64,000 nucleotides of DNA. Origin: Rhizophlyctis rosea (lineage: Eukaryota; Chytridiomycota; Chytridiomycetes; Rhizophlyctidales; Rhizophlyctidaceae). Of the stretch, positions 34,410 to 45,610 are shown piece after piece. The position numbers and the translations under genes are program-made. Numbering within the stretch: position 1 is the stretch's first letter; each line of letters starts with the position of its first letter. The DNA is taken from contig JADGJC010000151.1 in assembly GCA_027596075.1 (NCBI GenBank), forward strand, positions 28,615-92,614, given 5' to 3'. The notes under the pieces are model-generated. The model saw only the letters and a program-made list of their open reading frames with translations, did no database searches and was not told the origin of the DNA.

Positions 34410-35524
34410 ATGTCAAACGCCGAACGCAACTTCAAAGACTCCCTACGAGCCTTCAACAAAACCGCCGGTTCAGGCCTCGGCGCACCGGGTGGTGCTGCAT
34501 CGTCATCTTCTTCTGGTGGTTTTGGCTCTTTCTTCACGCGTGGAAGTACGACATCGGCAGCGGCCGCACCGGCAGAAGACACGGAGAGTTTGTTGGGTTC
34601 GTTCCGGACGAGAACGCAAGGTGGGGAGTGATGCAGTTGGGAGGTTGAAGTTTCGCAATGGGGAAGTTGGTGTTAACTGTCGGTCTTCCACGTCAGATGC
34701 GTTCTCTTCAATGGGTTTGGGAAACCGGCAACAGCAGCAGCAGGAGGAGAACTTTTGCGGTCTAACTCGGTGGCAGGTGGGTTTGGCTGTTTGTCACTGT
34801 AAGGCTTGTTCCATTGCCTTGGTGCTGACTTTTCTCTCCCCGCAGCGTTTCATCGGTTTCTTGGGCTGCCTGGGCCTAGCGGGCATATGTTTCGTAATTG
34901 TACGCACTATATTCCAGAAATGCTGCTCGTCACGTATCATCCTTCTCACTCATATTGCGAACGCAGGCTTTCTTCATTGGACTACCAATGCTTGCGCTTG
35001 CACCACGAAAGTTCGCGACAGCGTTCACTATGGGTAGTTTGCTAGCAATGACAAGGTCAGAGTTTGCGCCAAACCATCGGTCAATACGCTTTCGTGTGCT
35101 CATGCTTCACATCCTACAGTTTCGCCATCCTAAAAGGCCCCATCGCACACATCCGCCACATGTGCAGCGTAGAACGGTTACCATTCTCCCTATCATACGT
35201 TGGATCCATGGTCCTAACTCTGTACTTTGCATTGGGGGTAAGATGTCTGCCGAACACTATTCACTCTCGCATATGCCGCAACGGGCTTGTTCTAATCGAA
35301 ATCTCACAGCTCAAATCATATATCCTCACCATCATCTGCAGTATAATCCAAATCATCGCATTGGTATGGTACTTCGGTTCGTACGTGCCCGGAGGAACGG
35401 CTGGGTTGTCGGTAAGGCGTCGTGACACTGCTACAATGCGATTGCTGTAATCCTTGCTGAAACGTAGCTCTTCCAGTTCATCACACGGTACTTTGGAAGG
35501 AATTCAGTTGGCCTACCCGTCTGA
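34410..35524 (+). CDS. Sft2-family Golgi vesicle transport membrane protein
   Basis: A four-helix protein of the Got1/Sft2 family, which acts in endosome-to-Golgi and intra-Golgi vesicle fusion. The N-terminal cytosolic part is Ser/Gly/Ala-rich (MSNAERNFKDSLRAFNKTAG). Spliced exons give RFIGFLGCLGLAGICFVI (helix 1), FFIGLPMLALAPRKFATAF with GSLLAMT (helix 2) and SFAILKGPIAHIRHMCSVER. These are followed by LPFSLSYVGSMVLTLYFALG (helix 3), LKSYILTIICSIIQIIALVW (helix 4), YFGSYVPGGTAGL and a short tail FITRYFGRNSVGLPV. The family signature PRKFA, the KGP and the SYxPGG motif before the tail are present. There are about six introns. The family assignment is firm. Confidence 0.9.
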
Positions 35525-36670
35525 TGACAAAGTTGTAAATCATATAAGCAAAACTCCGGCAGGGAGTTGGGAGACATCCACTCGTCAAGGACATATTTGG
35601 TGCTCAAGGATTGGTGATCTATGCTATGTATTGGTTTTTGTCTTTGTTGTGAATGGTTAACAATCAGCAGATATACCTGGGAGTGTTGCTGGCGATGTAT
35701 CTCATGGAGGGGCGTGACGATTGTCCTGTTTGAGGTTGTTGATATGTGCTTTCAGTATTGCCGCGTGTCGATGCGGAGAGGATCGCCGACAATGTTCAGT
35801 CGATCCATTTGCCTACGACAGGAAGTCATAGCACACAGATGGAAATCAGGTAAAATCCATATCTTGGTCAAGTCCATTTCATCCATCAGCAATTCCATCA
35901 GCTGGGCACTTCATCTTCATAACTACAGCTGAGCACAAAGACATTGCGACAAGGTGCTCTATTCAAACCATAGCGAGACTGCCCTATGACAAACGTCCTG
36001 CTTACTACTATATGATGATACCACCAATAGCATGTCATTCCTCTTTTGCTAGTGCCTTCGACATTCACGCAGCACCACTTGAATCTCTCCGCTGGCGAAA
36101 TGGCGAAGAGCATGCAGACTGCCTATGACTCATATCCAATATCACTATATCGGACTATGCCATATAGATCCCGATTACTAGATCCCTCATCGTCATTACG
36201 CTGCTTCCCATGGTTGGATGATAACACGGATAATGTCCCAGCGTCAATTACAACGTCATATCAGAATTGCGTGATTAGTGCGGAAATACCTATCACCATG
36301 ACTGTGCCGTATATGCGATGATTCGTTATTCCCCCCAAGCCATAGCGTCATCTAATACCGCTCTACGGGACTAATAGCTAGTTGAACCATGTCACCCGCA
36401 TTTCGTTGCGGGTGTCTGGAGGGTGTGGCTTGTTTGATGACTGTGCCGCCAGGCCCGAGAGGTGCCAATGTTGAACCCCCAACCGGCAGTTACGACGTCA
36501 TTACATGAAAATGACGGTTTTTCGCGTGGCGCCTACTCGATGACCAGTAGAAATTGAGAGATAGCGTTATCGCATCATCGGAGGTCGGATATACAATGCC
36601 AAGGCCGGAAGAATGGAAAACCATGAAAAAAAAGCGGAGTAAATGGCAGTGATGTTGTAAACAGAAAAAA
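35525..36670. other. intergenic region between Sft2 and IQ-motif genes
   Basis: No supported gene is seen. The sequence between 36040 and 36320 has protein-like short frames with no recognised content. The rest is unstructured, leading into the TATA element of the next gene. Confidence 0.45.
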
Positions 36671-36680
36671 GTATATATAT
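36671..36680 (+). promoter_or_regulatory. TATA box of the IQ-motif gene
   Basis: The sequence gtatatatat lies 118 bases before the start codon, followed by a pyrimidine-rich leader (cttcacctctctctcacc). Strong TATA match. Confidence 0.55.
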
Positions 36681-36797
36681 CTGGGCACCCCCCTGTCCCC
36701 CTTGCCGCTTCTTCACCTCTCTCTCACCTACTGACTATACAAATCCCATACCCCTACGCACGTACATACAACAACTCCATACACTTCACTTTCCAAT

Positions 36798-37451
36798 ATG
36801 GTTTTGTTACCCCCCCGTGCAGCCCGAGCGCAAGCGAAGGCCCTCATCACAGATACGGTCAAACTCTGGGCCCCACACATTCGACACAGCGCTTTCGAAA
36901 AGCGCCAGCAACGTCGCCTCGAGGCGGCGCGAAGGGCTGCAGCTGCAGTTCGCATCCAAGCTGTCCTTCGCGGGCTTTTTGCACGCAAGGAGCTTCTCAA
37001 GCTCAAGGCCAAGGCAGTCGCTGCAACACGCATTCAGGCTTGCTTCCGTGGACTTTTTGTTCGCAAGCAGCTTGTCTGTGTCGACGACGAGCACAAGGGG
37101 GTTGTGTGTCGTGCCCTTCGGTGTCGGTTCCAACTCAAGCTCCTTCTTCTCCGCCGCCGCATCGCTTCGAGGTGCATCCAAGGAACCTGGCGAAGGTCAC
37201 GTCAGGGCGGCAACGCTCCCCAAGTCCCGGTGGCGAACGTGCAGGCGCAAGTCCTTCAACAACAACCTCAAGTTCCTCAGACTGCTGCTCCGCAGCTGAT
37301 GGCCCACCTCATCGACGACGATGAGGAAAACGAGAACCCGACTCCGCCAGCGATCTTCGGTCTCGCTTCGAACGTCCCTGCACGCCGTCCTCGGGTCTTC
37401 GGGTCGAGCTTTGGAAACCGTCTCAACAACGGTCGAGGGGCCCTCAGGTAG
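36798..37451 (+). CDS. small IQ-motif (calmodulin-binding) protein
   Basis: A single-exon 217-residue protein. Two consecutive IQ motifs are clear: VRIQAVLRGLFARKEL (about 51-66) and TRIQACFRGLFVRKQL (about 77-92). Each has the IQxxxRGxxxR layout that binds calmodulin or myosin-type light chains. A third, degenerate one is RCIQGTWRRSRQG (about 130). The N-terminal 50 residues are Arg/Ala-rich and likely a continuous helix. The C-terminal 70 are Gln/Pro/Ala-rich with an acidic patch (DDDEENENPTPP) and end RPRVFGSSFGNRLNNGRGALR minus the last residue. There is no other domain, so this is not a myosin or IQGAP remnant that I can show. A clear TATA box and leader support expression. Its role is unknown. 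Confidence 0.75.
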   Translation: MVLLPPRAARAQAKALITDTVKLWAPHIRHSAFEKRQQRRLEAARRAAAAVRIQAVLRGLFARKELLKLKAKAVAATRIQACFRGLFVRKQLVCVDDEHKGVVCRALRCRFQLKLLLLRRRIASRCIQGTWRRSRQGGNAPQVPVANVQAQVLQQQPQVPQTAAPQLMAHLIDDDEENENPTPPAIFGLASNVPARRPRVFGSSFGNRLNNGRGALR

Positions 37452-39890
37452 GTGCAAACCCCCCATTGGTGATTGAGAGGTTTAGGATAGAGACGAAAAA
37501 AACAAAAAAATACCAAAAAAAAATTCAAAATACAAAATAAGAAAAAAGGCGGGATCCCTGGGTGAGAGGGAGGGACAACAGGGAGGGACCGAGGGTGGTG
37601 GCATCACTGACGGGGATTGGGTTAGATACGGCTTACCTTTCGTTTCTTCACAGATCATCGAACGACTTCCGTACTGTATAACCTTTTTGGTTACAGCTAC
37701 GTACTACGAACGACTTCAACAATGGCGTATCGTCGCATTGCTGTGCCTTTTTGGCCACATGCTTCAACAACGATACTGCCATCCTAACTCAAGCCCCTCA
37801 ACTCCTAGTGGGGAGTCATGGCTGCGTCGGTTCAGCAGCCATGGGGAAGGTTCGACTCCTTCCGTGAGGGTTATATGCCGTGTCTAATACTTGTAAATGT
37901 TATCAATCGTCTGTAATATATAGACTCTCAACGGAAAATACATAAACTCTCCTTCAACATGTTGTGTGTTCGTCCTTCAATACAATGAGAGCTGTGTGGC
38001 CTTGTCGTCGCTGTAGGAAGGCGAAAGAAGCTTGGTGATGAATGCAGTGTGGTTGTGTATGCGATTGAAACAAACTATACTATGAGGAAGAACGGAAGCA
38101 AGACGGAGAAGCGAGACGGAGAAGTGAGACGGAGAAGTGAGAAGGAGAAGAGAGAAGCAAAGGAAGAGAAGAGAAGACGGACAAGGAACCCGAAACCACC
38201 TGCATGACGTAAAGGAACAAAGAAAAATTTGTCAATAGTTTCCCCTGGGAAGTGTCACGCCGGACCTTCCCCTCCACCTTCCCACGTCCCGTCCTCCCAC
38301 CAGTATGCAAGGGTGAGTGCTAGTGAGCGCAGAATGTTAGCAAAGCACAAGACGAAGAACCACAACGAACAACCTTACCATCGTTGCACTATCACCCCAC
38401 CTCAGCCTGCGACGAGCTACCTCGCGCCCATAGCGAGGGTTTGTCTTCTTTCCGGGGTTCTTGTTGAGACCTGCCTCGTGGCAGGCCTGCCGGTGGGGGG
38501 TGGGCTATGGCGCCACGACGGCCACCGGCTTGCGGAGGGGAGGAGGGCAAGGAAGACGATTATGGTCCTGCATATGGGTGGTGAAGAGACGTTTCGAGTG
38601 AGTCTCGGCTAAGAAAGTTGACGCAGAAGGATTGTGAATAGAGGGAACAAACCTACCTCCTTGCTCACGACCCGTCACGAACAACGCTGCTCTCCGCCTG
38701 GCTATGGCCACTTGGAGGTGCGCAACCACTACAGTTCGTAGTGGGCGGCCAGCGTTGTGTACTAGCCTGCTTGCACGAAGCGGCAAGAGGTGCTCGCTTA
38801 TGCAAGGCAGGTGCTGGTGGGAAGTGGTAGGTAGTTGGTAGGTCTGGGTGGGAACACCTTTTTTCTGCAGTGGCAGGAGTAGTTGCGCCGCTCACGTGGT
38901 GTATGTTCATAATGACGGGGAGATACTTTTACTATTTTACATGTGTTCCCAGTTATCGGGTATGTGGGAGGTATGAAACCATGTGGTGTGGTGTGAAGAC
39001 AAGGACCCTGACACGCGTCTCAGCACACGTCACCAAGTTGTCCGGTTCTAGGCTGGTCTAATTCAGCTTTCCCTTTTCACAATACGCAGGTGTTTTCCTC
39101 CTTCTTCACCAGCTTGGCTTCTTTGTTCTTGGCTTCCATCGAAACCAGCGAGAGTACCATAGTCGTTCATCGAGCGCACTACCATACTCATAAGCACCAG
39201 CATGTTCCTTGTACGCTCGCCAGACGAACAACATCCTCCTAAGAGCGCCATAAGCGCTAGCTTTTCATATTATTGTTCCGTGAAAGCAGTGTCTCAATAG
39301 CGGTGTTTTGTACGCGCGGAAGAGTAGGGTTAGTGTGCGCTGGTCATGTTTATTTGAGTAAAAGGCTCAGGAAAGAGGACAGCATGAACCGATATGACTG
39401 AAGCTGTTGCCCTTCGTTACAGTTTTGTAAAGAGGGAACACCAATACAAGCCCGCTCGATGAGTTTCAATCAGTGACTCACACAATTGTTCTCAAAATAG
39501 GCATCAGCAACACAACCCTCGCAACCATCACCATCCTCATCCGCACGCTCCAATACGCCTGCTCCTTCGGCGTCGAACTCTCCGTCGACTCCCAGATTGG
39601 ATCACACCTCCTATACGCAGACGCTAGAATCGCATTTCGTAAGTCTTCAATCAGCTGAAGGAGCCGGTTGATGAATGATGGACTGATGCATATACTGACG
39701 TCGCTTACAGGACAACATATCCCTAAATACAGAGGCGCAACACTAGTACCAATATGTAACATGATCGGCCGACAAGGCAAGTTATCGTTGTTGAAGAGCT
39801 TTGAAGGTATGGTGATGCGGTAACCCAACTCGAGGAAGCCTGTATGGTGGCTCATTTTGCCCTTTTGTCAGTCGATCATCAAAGACTGGA
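37452..39890. other. gene-poor stretch at the start of the repeat-rich region
   Basis: No supported gene. An A-rich tract at 37490-37550 is likely the 3' flank of the IQ gene. A plus-strand frame at 39473-39665 (TIVLKIGISNTTLATITILI) can splice to 39713-39823 (QHIPKYRGATLVPICNMIG). It looks protein-like but is not recognised, and may be a fragment displaced by rearrangement. Confidence 0.4.
38101..38152. repeat. 13-bp purine-rich tandem repeat, four units
   Basis: Units agacggagaagcg, agacggagaagtg, agacggagaagtg, agaaggagaagag follow head to tail. A purine-only strand of this kind can form triplex DNA, but nothing more can be said. Confidence 0.8.
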
Positions 39891-40870
39891 AACAACCCCG
39901 CTGCTGTTGAGGATATTCAAGTCGGAAATGTTCTCATGCCCGGAGCCGATGTCACAACGTCGCGGATGGCCGCTCTATCTGCTGGATATCCAGGCAGTGC
40001 GGCCTTCTCCGCTGTCAACAGGCAATGCCCCAGTGGATTGACCACATGTGCGAACATCGCTTCTGCGATCGCAGCGGGCTACATCGATATTGGCATTGGT
40101 AAGCGGGTCTCCCCCAGGTTTTTAAAGTCAAAGTGGTTTGCCGACTTTCCATCAGGTGCCGGTGTCGAGTCTATGAGTATGTACTACGGCCCTGGTGCCA
40201 TGCCAACCAATCTATCACCCGCGATTTTCAACTACAGTCCTGCTGCCGATGTGTATGTTTTCACTTCCTTGCGTTTCGGCGCAGCTTTATACTTACCTTC
40301 ATCTGGCAGCTTGATCACTACGGGACAAAATTCAGAAAATGTTGCCGAATCAGTCGTGAGGAGCAGGACAAGTTCGCATTGCGCTCGCACAACCTCGTTG
40401 CCAAGGCTCGGCAGGAGGATCTTTTTGACGAGGAGATCGTGCCTGTGACGTTGCCCAACGGCACTGTAGTTAGAAAGGATGATGGGATTCGTCCGACCAC
40501 CTTGGAGAACCTGACGAAGTTGAGGCCCGCGTTCGGCAAGAACGGCGCAACTACTGCCGGAAATGCATCGCAAATGACGGATGGAGCTGCGCGTGGTATG
40601 TCGTGGCATTATACGCTTTTCCACTGATCGGAAGTCATAATTTGAAACCTCGTTACAGTATTTCTCATGCGCCGCAGTACCGCGGAGAAGCTTGGTTACC
40701 GTCCTTTGGCTCGCTGGCTCGGATTCTCAGTCCTCGGCGTCCCTCCCCGCATCATGGGTATCGGTCCCGAGAAGGCAATTCCGGCTGTCCTGAAGCAAGT
40801 CGCGTTGTCTCAAAGTGAGGTTGACGTCCTCGAAATCAACGAAGCATTCGCTGCTCAGGCACCAATGGCA
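39891..40870 (+). pseudogene. 3-ketoacyl-CoA thiolase pseudogene, frameshifted and truncated at both ends
   Basis: The fragment matches peroxisomal-type acetyl-CoA acyltransferase (beta-oxidation). It reads NPAAVEDIQVGNVLMPGADV, then VNRQCPSGLTTCANIASAI with the nucleophile Cys, and [16 protein letters not shown]. Then [60 protein letters not shown] and EINEAFAAQA follow. Three introns still splice in phase. The first ~50 residues are missing. Between ENVAE and ISREEQ about 10 bases are absent compared with the usual AE-K-Y-G-I layout, giving a frameshift near 40351. After NEAFAAQA (about 40860) the C-terminal lobe with the catalytic His and CxG motif is gone and another sequence begins. It cannot make an active enzyme. 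Intact splice sites suggest it broke recently. Confidence 0.85.
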
Positions 40871-41920
40871 CATCTCTTCGACCGCCTCCCCCCAAGGCGA
40901 AGCCCTCATTCCCCGCTCCACCTTCCCCATAGAAGAAACAGGCATAGTATCCCTCATCTCAATAGCCATCTACATCGCACTCAACACAATCCCATACATC
41001 GAACGATGCTTCAAAACGCGCCATTCGAACGAACGGCGCGAAGAAATTGAAGTCGCATTCCAGGACGTGCGGCCGGGGAGGGTGAGTCGTATGGGCACTG
41101 TTGCGAAGGTTGCTGGTGGGGGTGAAGATGTGTTTCGTGTTGGGAATGTCAGGAGGCTTGCGGAGCGGAGGGGAAGTGGTGATGGCGACGGGGGGGATGA
41201 AGATGCGATCGAACGAAGGGAGGGGAGGATGAGTAGTCCTGAACCGGGGTTTAGACCTGAGAGTTCTTTACATCCATTGGTTCAGTTCGTGAATGCCTTG
41301 TCGGTTGTGAATACGACGTGCCGAGACCTGCGGCGGCCTTGACGCCGCTCGAGAGTCCGGTTAGTCTACTACCCGCTTGCTGTTCCCAGCACTCCGACGT
41401 GGTTCGTTACTTCTACCCCTTCTACGCGTCCAGAGCGCGAGGAAATGCTCGTCGGCAGTTCGCAGGATTTGCCTCTCCTTCCTATCAGCCCGCACCCGAT
41501 TGAAACCTCTCCACGATTCTTTTCGTTGTTCGATAATGATACGCTGAAGAGGTTGATGTCTTGTAGTGGGCAGCAGGCTGTTGAGGGGGTTAGAAAGAAG
41601 CAGGAGGAGGATGGGGAGGATGGGCTTGCGCCTGTAGGCAGTGGTCAGGACGTCATTGGGATTGCTAAGATGTCGCTTGCCAATGGGGAGAAGACTCTAG
41701 ATTTATGAGATGTTTGGAGGAGTATCAGGCTTGTATGGCTGATGAGATGACGATTCGCGTTGAGGATGAGGTTTTGGTGGAGATTGAGTATGCTGATGGT
41801 GGGTTTCTATACTTTCGATACATGAGGACGCTGTACGGATGACTGACTGATGCCGTATTTCATATCACAGGATGGGCCGTCGCATACAATGTCGTTCGAG
41901 CGGCCGTTTGAGGAGAAGGA
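40871..41920 (+). pseudogene. broken membrane/SH3-domain protein gene
   Basis: Directly after the thiolase break the frame reads EETGIVSLISIAIYIALNTI, a hydrophobic helix, followed by a basic juxtamembrane stretch and a Gly/Glu-rich region to 41342. Further pieces in other frames (LPLLPISPHPIETSPRFFSL; LKRLMSCSGQQAVEGVRKKQ) run to 41706. Near 41708-41920, across an intron at 41801-41871, the sequence reads YQACMADEMTIRVEDEVLV and EIEYADGWAVAYN. This is the first two-thirds of an SH3 domain, with the ADGW motif. The SH3 is cut after AYN. The order TM helix, disordered region, SH3 resembles fungal surface-sensor proteins. Several frame changes make it a probable pseudogene. Confidence 0.5.
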
Positions 41921-42240
41921 CATTGTTAGGAATGTGCGATACCATGCCGAGTAGCACTTCATGGCGGACATCATTGTGAATACGGGGGATGATGACCCGT
42001 TTGGGGCGCTGCAGTATGCGTTCTTGTACATTTGACAGGATGGTGTTTACGGATGATTAGAGGTGGAGGGGGATTGGGTGTGGGAGGGTGCTTGTGGAGA
42101 GTGGGGTTCTTTTGAGGAAGCTAGTGGTTACATGGTGTTGGTAAAGGGAAGAAGGACATGTTAGTAGCTTCACAGGAATAGCATCCGCCGCTTTTCTAAA
42201 TTTATTCAAAGACGATGACATAGCAATTGGTTTGTATGTA

Positions 42241-43285
42241 GCCCCGCTCTGCCTTTATCCTGGCTTGCGACAGGCAATCATTGCATCAATAGCAACGATT
42301 GGCGGCATTAGGGCTTGAACCCACCAGTCGACAGCATCTGGTATCTTAGGTAGGATGCTGTGCGACTGGCCCGGGGCATCCGCACATGGCGGAAGGCTCT
42401 GATGGTTGCCACCTTCAACCATCCCCCGGTATCCCTCAGTGGCAACTGTATGAATGCGCTCACTTTTGAAAATGGATGCAACATCCATCAAATCCCTCAG
42501 ATGGCAACCGGGTACAGTACTCTAATATATCATCTGTACCAAACAAAGCACTGGGCAACGCACAGCCCCAGCTCTAGCTGTACGTTTTCTCACGGAAGAC
42601 AAGGCAAGATTCCTTCGTCTGACAGCCCGTGTGTTATCGTGCCCGGCAGATACTCTTCTTGCAACGACTGCGACGCGACTTGTGAAGCTCTTGTGTCAGT
42701 GTTAGAAAGTCGAGCTCACGTGTGTAAAAGTGCCTTCCGTGAATGAAACCGACTCGGTCTCCATACCTCCTACACACAGCCGCGCCGCGCCCCACTTATG
42801 GCCAGTGGCTACACCGTCCTGGAGGTCCATGCACTAACCTCTATGGTTCACCTTGCCGACTTGGTACGCCGACCCAACCTCCGTGCAGCAGTATACAAGT
42901 TTTCTCTGACCGGGGCCGAAGGTTTACGTCATCCGCCATCCAGAACCGCCGTCCTCCGAGTATTTGACAAGTTGTAACGAGCGGAAGTCCATCGTCCTTT
43001 GCAGCCCGATGTTATCGTCCCAAGCGGTCAGCTCCCACATGCTGCGACTTTTCTGGAACCTTATGTAGTGTCATCCGATAAGGCTCGTGTGCCTTCCTGC
43101 TGTTCAAGCCGTGCCTTCATCGTGTCGCCAGCACAAAGAGACCAGTGGCTACACCGTCCTGGAAGTAATACTTCCATGGTTCGCCTTGCTGACCTGGAGT
43201 GCCGACCCAATCTTTCTGTGCCGTATGTGGGTTGTTCCAACAAGGGAGGAAAGTTACGACGTCTGCGTCCGGAATTCCGCCGTTT
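42241..43285 (+). repeat. dispersed structured repeat, copy A (longest)
   Basis: Copy A of a family also found at 45235 and 52441. The left module (42241-42590) starts gccccgctctgcctttatcc. The right module occurs twice in tandem here (42797-42960 and 42981-43285) and contains the shared block ccagtggctacaccgtcctgg. Hairpins: 42275-42301, 42324-42369 (a long, almost perfect stem), 42401-42423, 42822-42841 and 43161-43175. No coding frame, terminal inverted repeat or target-site duplication is visible. Confidence 0.8.
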
Positions 43286-44099
43286 TGCCATTGAAAACCG
43301 AGATGTTTGGTGGGAACTTTGAAGAGAGGATGTGTCAATGTGATCATAGGGAGGCCAGGATCAGCAATGATTATGTCAGCCGGCAGTCACGCTGAGCAGT
43401 TAAATGTCGCGGTGACTCACTGGCCTACACGTCCACGCTGGGAACGCCCGCGCTCACACCTGCCTATTTGTTTACCTGCTCCAACCATTCGCTTTTTGAT
43501 CAAGATCCCAGTAGTAGTAGGCGACCGCGTTTCGACGCACTCGGAAGGGGCTAACTCGTTTTGCATGAGTTTTGGCATTGCGTTGGACACGCTGGTTTGG
43601 GCAAGATGTGAGTTTGAAACGTCGAGAGTTTCTGGCGTTGGGGCTGACGTGGTTTCGTGCCGGAAGGGATGGGAACAAAGCCTTTGCGGACGGACCCTAG
43701 TGGAATTGAAATTGGAAAGGGCTGAGGTAGAAGATGTCAGTGCCGCTTGTAGCTGAGGTGCATTGCGACTGATAGAACTATCACATATGACCGCGGTCCC
43801 CTGAATAATATAAATTCTAATACTTCGTTGAAAGTAGGGCAGTATTGTACTGACATAGCAAGGGCACCTCGTGTCATAAACAGTGTAATACTATGCAATG
43901 ATTCTGATCCATGAAATGTAAGCAATGTGCGGTATTTGCGAAATGAAGCTTGTGACAGGCTAGAAGCTCATTTGAGGCGTGAGCGTCATAAATCGGCTGG
44001 CATCAATGAAAAAAATGTCTGACCATGACATACTTTCTCATGGTTCTTATATAGCGGGCAATCTACAGAACGGTTTCATCGAAAACCTAAGCACCAAAA
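43286..44099. other. non-coding stretch right of repeat copy A
   Basis: No supported gene. A tatatag motif near 44050 lies just before the next (broken) gene and may be its old TATA box. Confidence 0.4.
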
Positions 44100-44930
44100 A
44101 TGCCATCAATACTCCTAGCACGATCATTCTCCTCGCGGCCTGAACTCCCCATCAACCTCGTAACCTCGAATCTCCACATCTTAAGCCCCTCCTCTTCTCA
44201 CTACAATAGTATGGCTCTTGATGTTCACCGTCTGCAAATACATCCCTTCCTCCATCCACCCGCGCACAGCCGTCGACCTTCTCCCCGCCCTCGACGATCG
44301 ACAACGCCGTCGGCATGGTCTTCTTCGCCGGCGCCCTCGTCACAATCGGCTGGCTCATCTCCGGCAACCCCCCCGTAATCCTCCTAGTCCTCGTCACCCT
44401 CTTCCTCTGCGCTTTCCATAAACTAGTCGAAAACCCAGCAGCCGCATTCGACGTATGGGGATTCTTACCATACGGAGTCCTCTACTCCGCCAGCCCCGGC
44501 CTCTTCGGCTTCTGCATAGACCTGACCGTAAACTCCAAAGCATCCATGATCTTCCTCCAAGCCTTCGGCTACCAAAACATCGTCGGCATCGCAACACAAA
44601 GTGTCTTCCCGTCCGCCGCGCCATGGTATAACGGTCTATACGGATACGCACCAGCAAGTTACAACATGCCCGGCAATCCCACCAGCGAAGTCCGCGTCGA
44701 CAAACTCTTCGTAACCCATCTGTACACGTCGCGTCGACAGTGGACATTCAGAACTATTCAGTAAATCCTCACTAGTCTTTGGCGCCCTCCCGTCCCTCCA
44801 CGCCGGCTTCGCGGTGCTGATCTTCCTCTTTGCGCAACATTATGGCCGTAAAGCCGGTATCGCAACAGGCTGCGACATCTTCTTGCTGCGGACACGCCAG
44901 TGGAGCGAACCAGCGCTGCGGCGGCTGCAG
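44100..44930 (+). pseudogene. PAP2 / inositol-phosphorylceramide-synthase-like gene, frameshifted and truncated
   Basis: Membrane segments VGMVFFAGALVTIGWLISGN and PVILLVLVTLFLCAFHKLVE lead into a conserved block. It reads AFGYQNIVGIATQSVFPSAA, PWYNGLYGYAPASYNMPGNP and RVDKLF, which matches the region before the first PAP2 phosphatase motif in Aur1-type IPC synthase relatives. The next family motif, FGALPSLHAGFAVLIFLF (PSLHAG), is present at 44788-44841 but in a different frame. No intron with proper signals joins the two frames. After that the sequence runs into FLLRTRQWSEPALRRLQQR and stops. The second phosphatase motif (His-x-x-x-Asp) is missing. The gene is therefore probably dead. It lies between repeat copies A and B. 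Confidence 0.65.
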
Positions 44931-45234
44931 CAACGATAGTGAAAGGGTAGCAGGAGGTGAGTGGACGGATCACAGGAGACCCTATTCGCAGTTTTTGATT
45001 GCAGACATTCAAGAGTTTGTGGCGCTTCGGACAGTGTATGATGCTTGCAACCTGGATTGAGATAGTTTTGAGAGAGTGTGCCATGTTTTTGGACTATGAA
45101 TTGAGATAAATAGAATCATATTTCGATACTTGGATATCTTATGCATGACGGAATTGAAGACGGAGAACAAACGACGACGATGATTTGAGATGTGATGCTA
45201 CCACGTGTGTTGTTGCTATTTAGATGCATTGAGA

Positions 45235-45610
45235 CCCCGCTCTGCCTTTATCCTGGCTTGCGACAGGCAATTGTCGTCCGACAATTGGCGGCATTCAGGC
45301 CTGTGGAATCCTGCCAGACGACAGCACCTGGTATCTTTTTGTAAGGATACTGTCTGACTGGACCGGGTTGGAAACTGATGGTCGCTAGCAAACCATCACC
45401 CGGCTTTCTCTCAGTTGGCAACATTGGATGACCTCGTTGAAGTTTGTCGCGGAGGAGCATTCGCTGTGTCCCTCAGTATGGCAACTCTTTATCCCTCAGT
45501 ATGGCAACTATCCCTCAGTAAAGGCAACCGCGGTACATTCTGTACCAAAGTGACAAAGCACTGGGCAGTGCATGCAGCTAGGGGGTGCACTGGCCTCCCT
45601 ACGACGCCGT
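45235..45610 (+). repeat. dispersed structured repeat, copy B (left module only)
   Basis: Starts accccgctctgcctttatcc and follows copies A and C to the shared caaagcactgggcagtgc block near 45554-45571, then diverges. Hairpins: caattgtcgtccgacaattg (45268-45287), 45314-45361 and 45377-45397. Contains about three units of the ccctcagtatggcaac minisatellite (45469-45530). The right module is absent. Confidence 0.8.
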
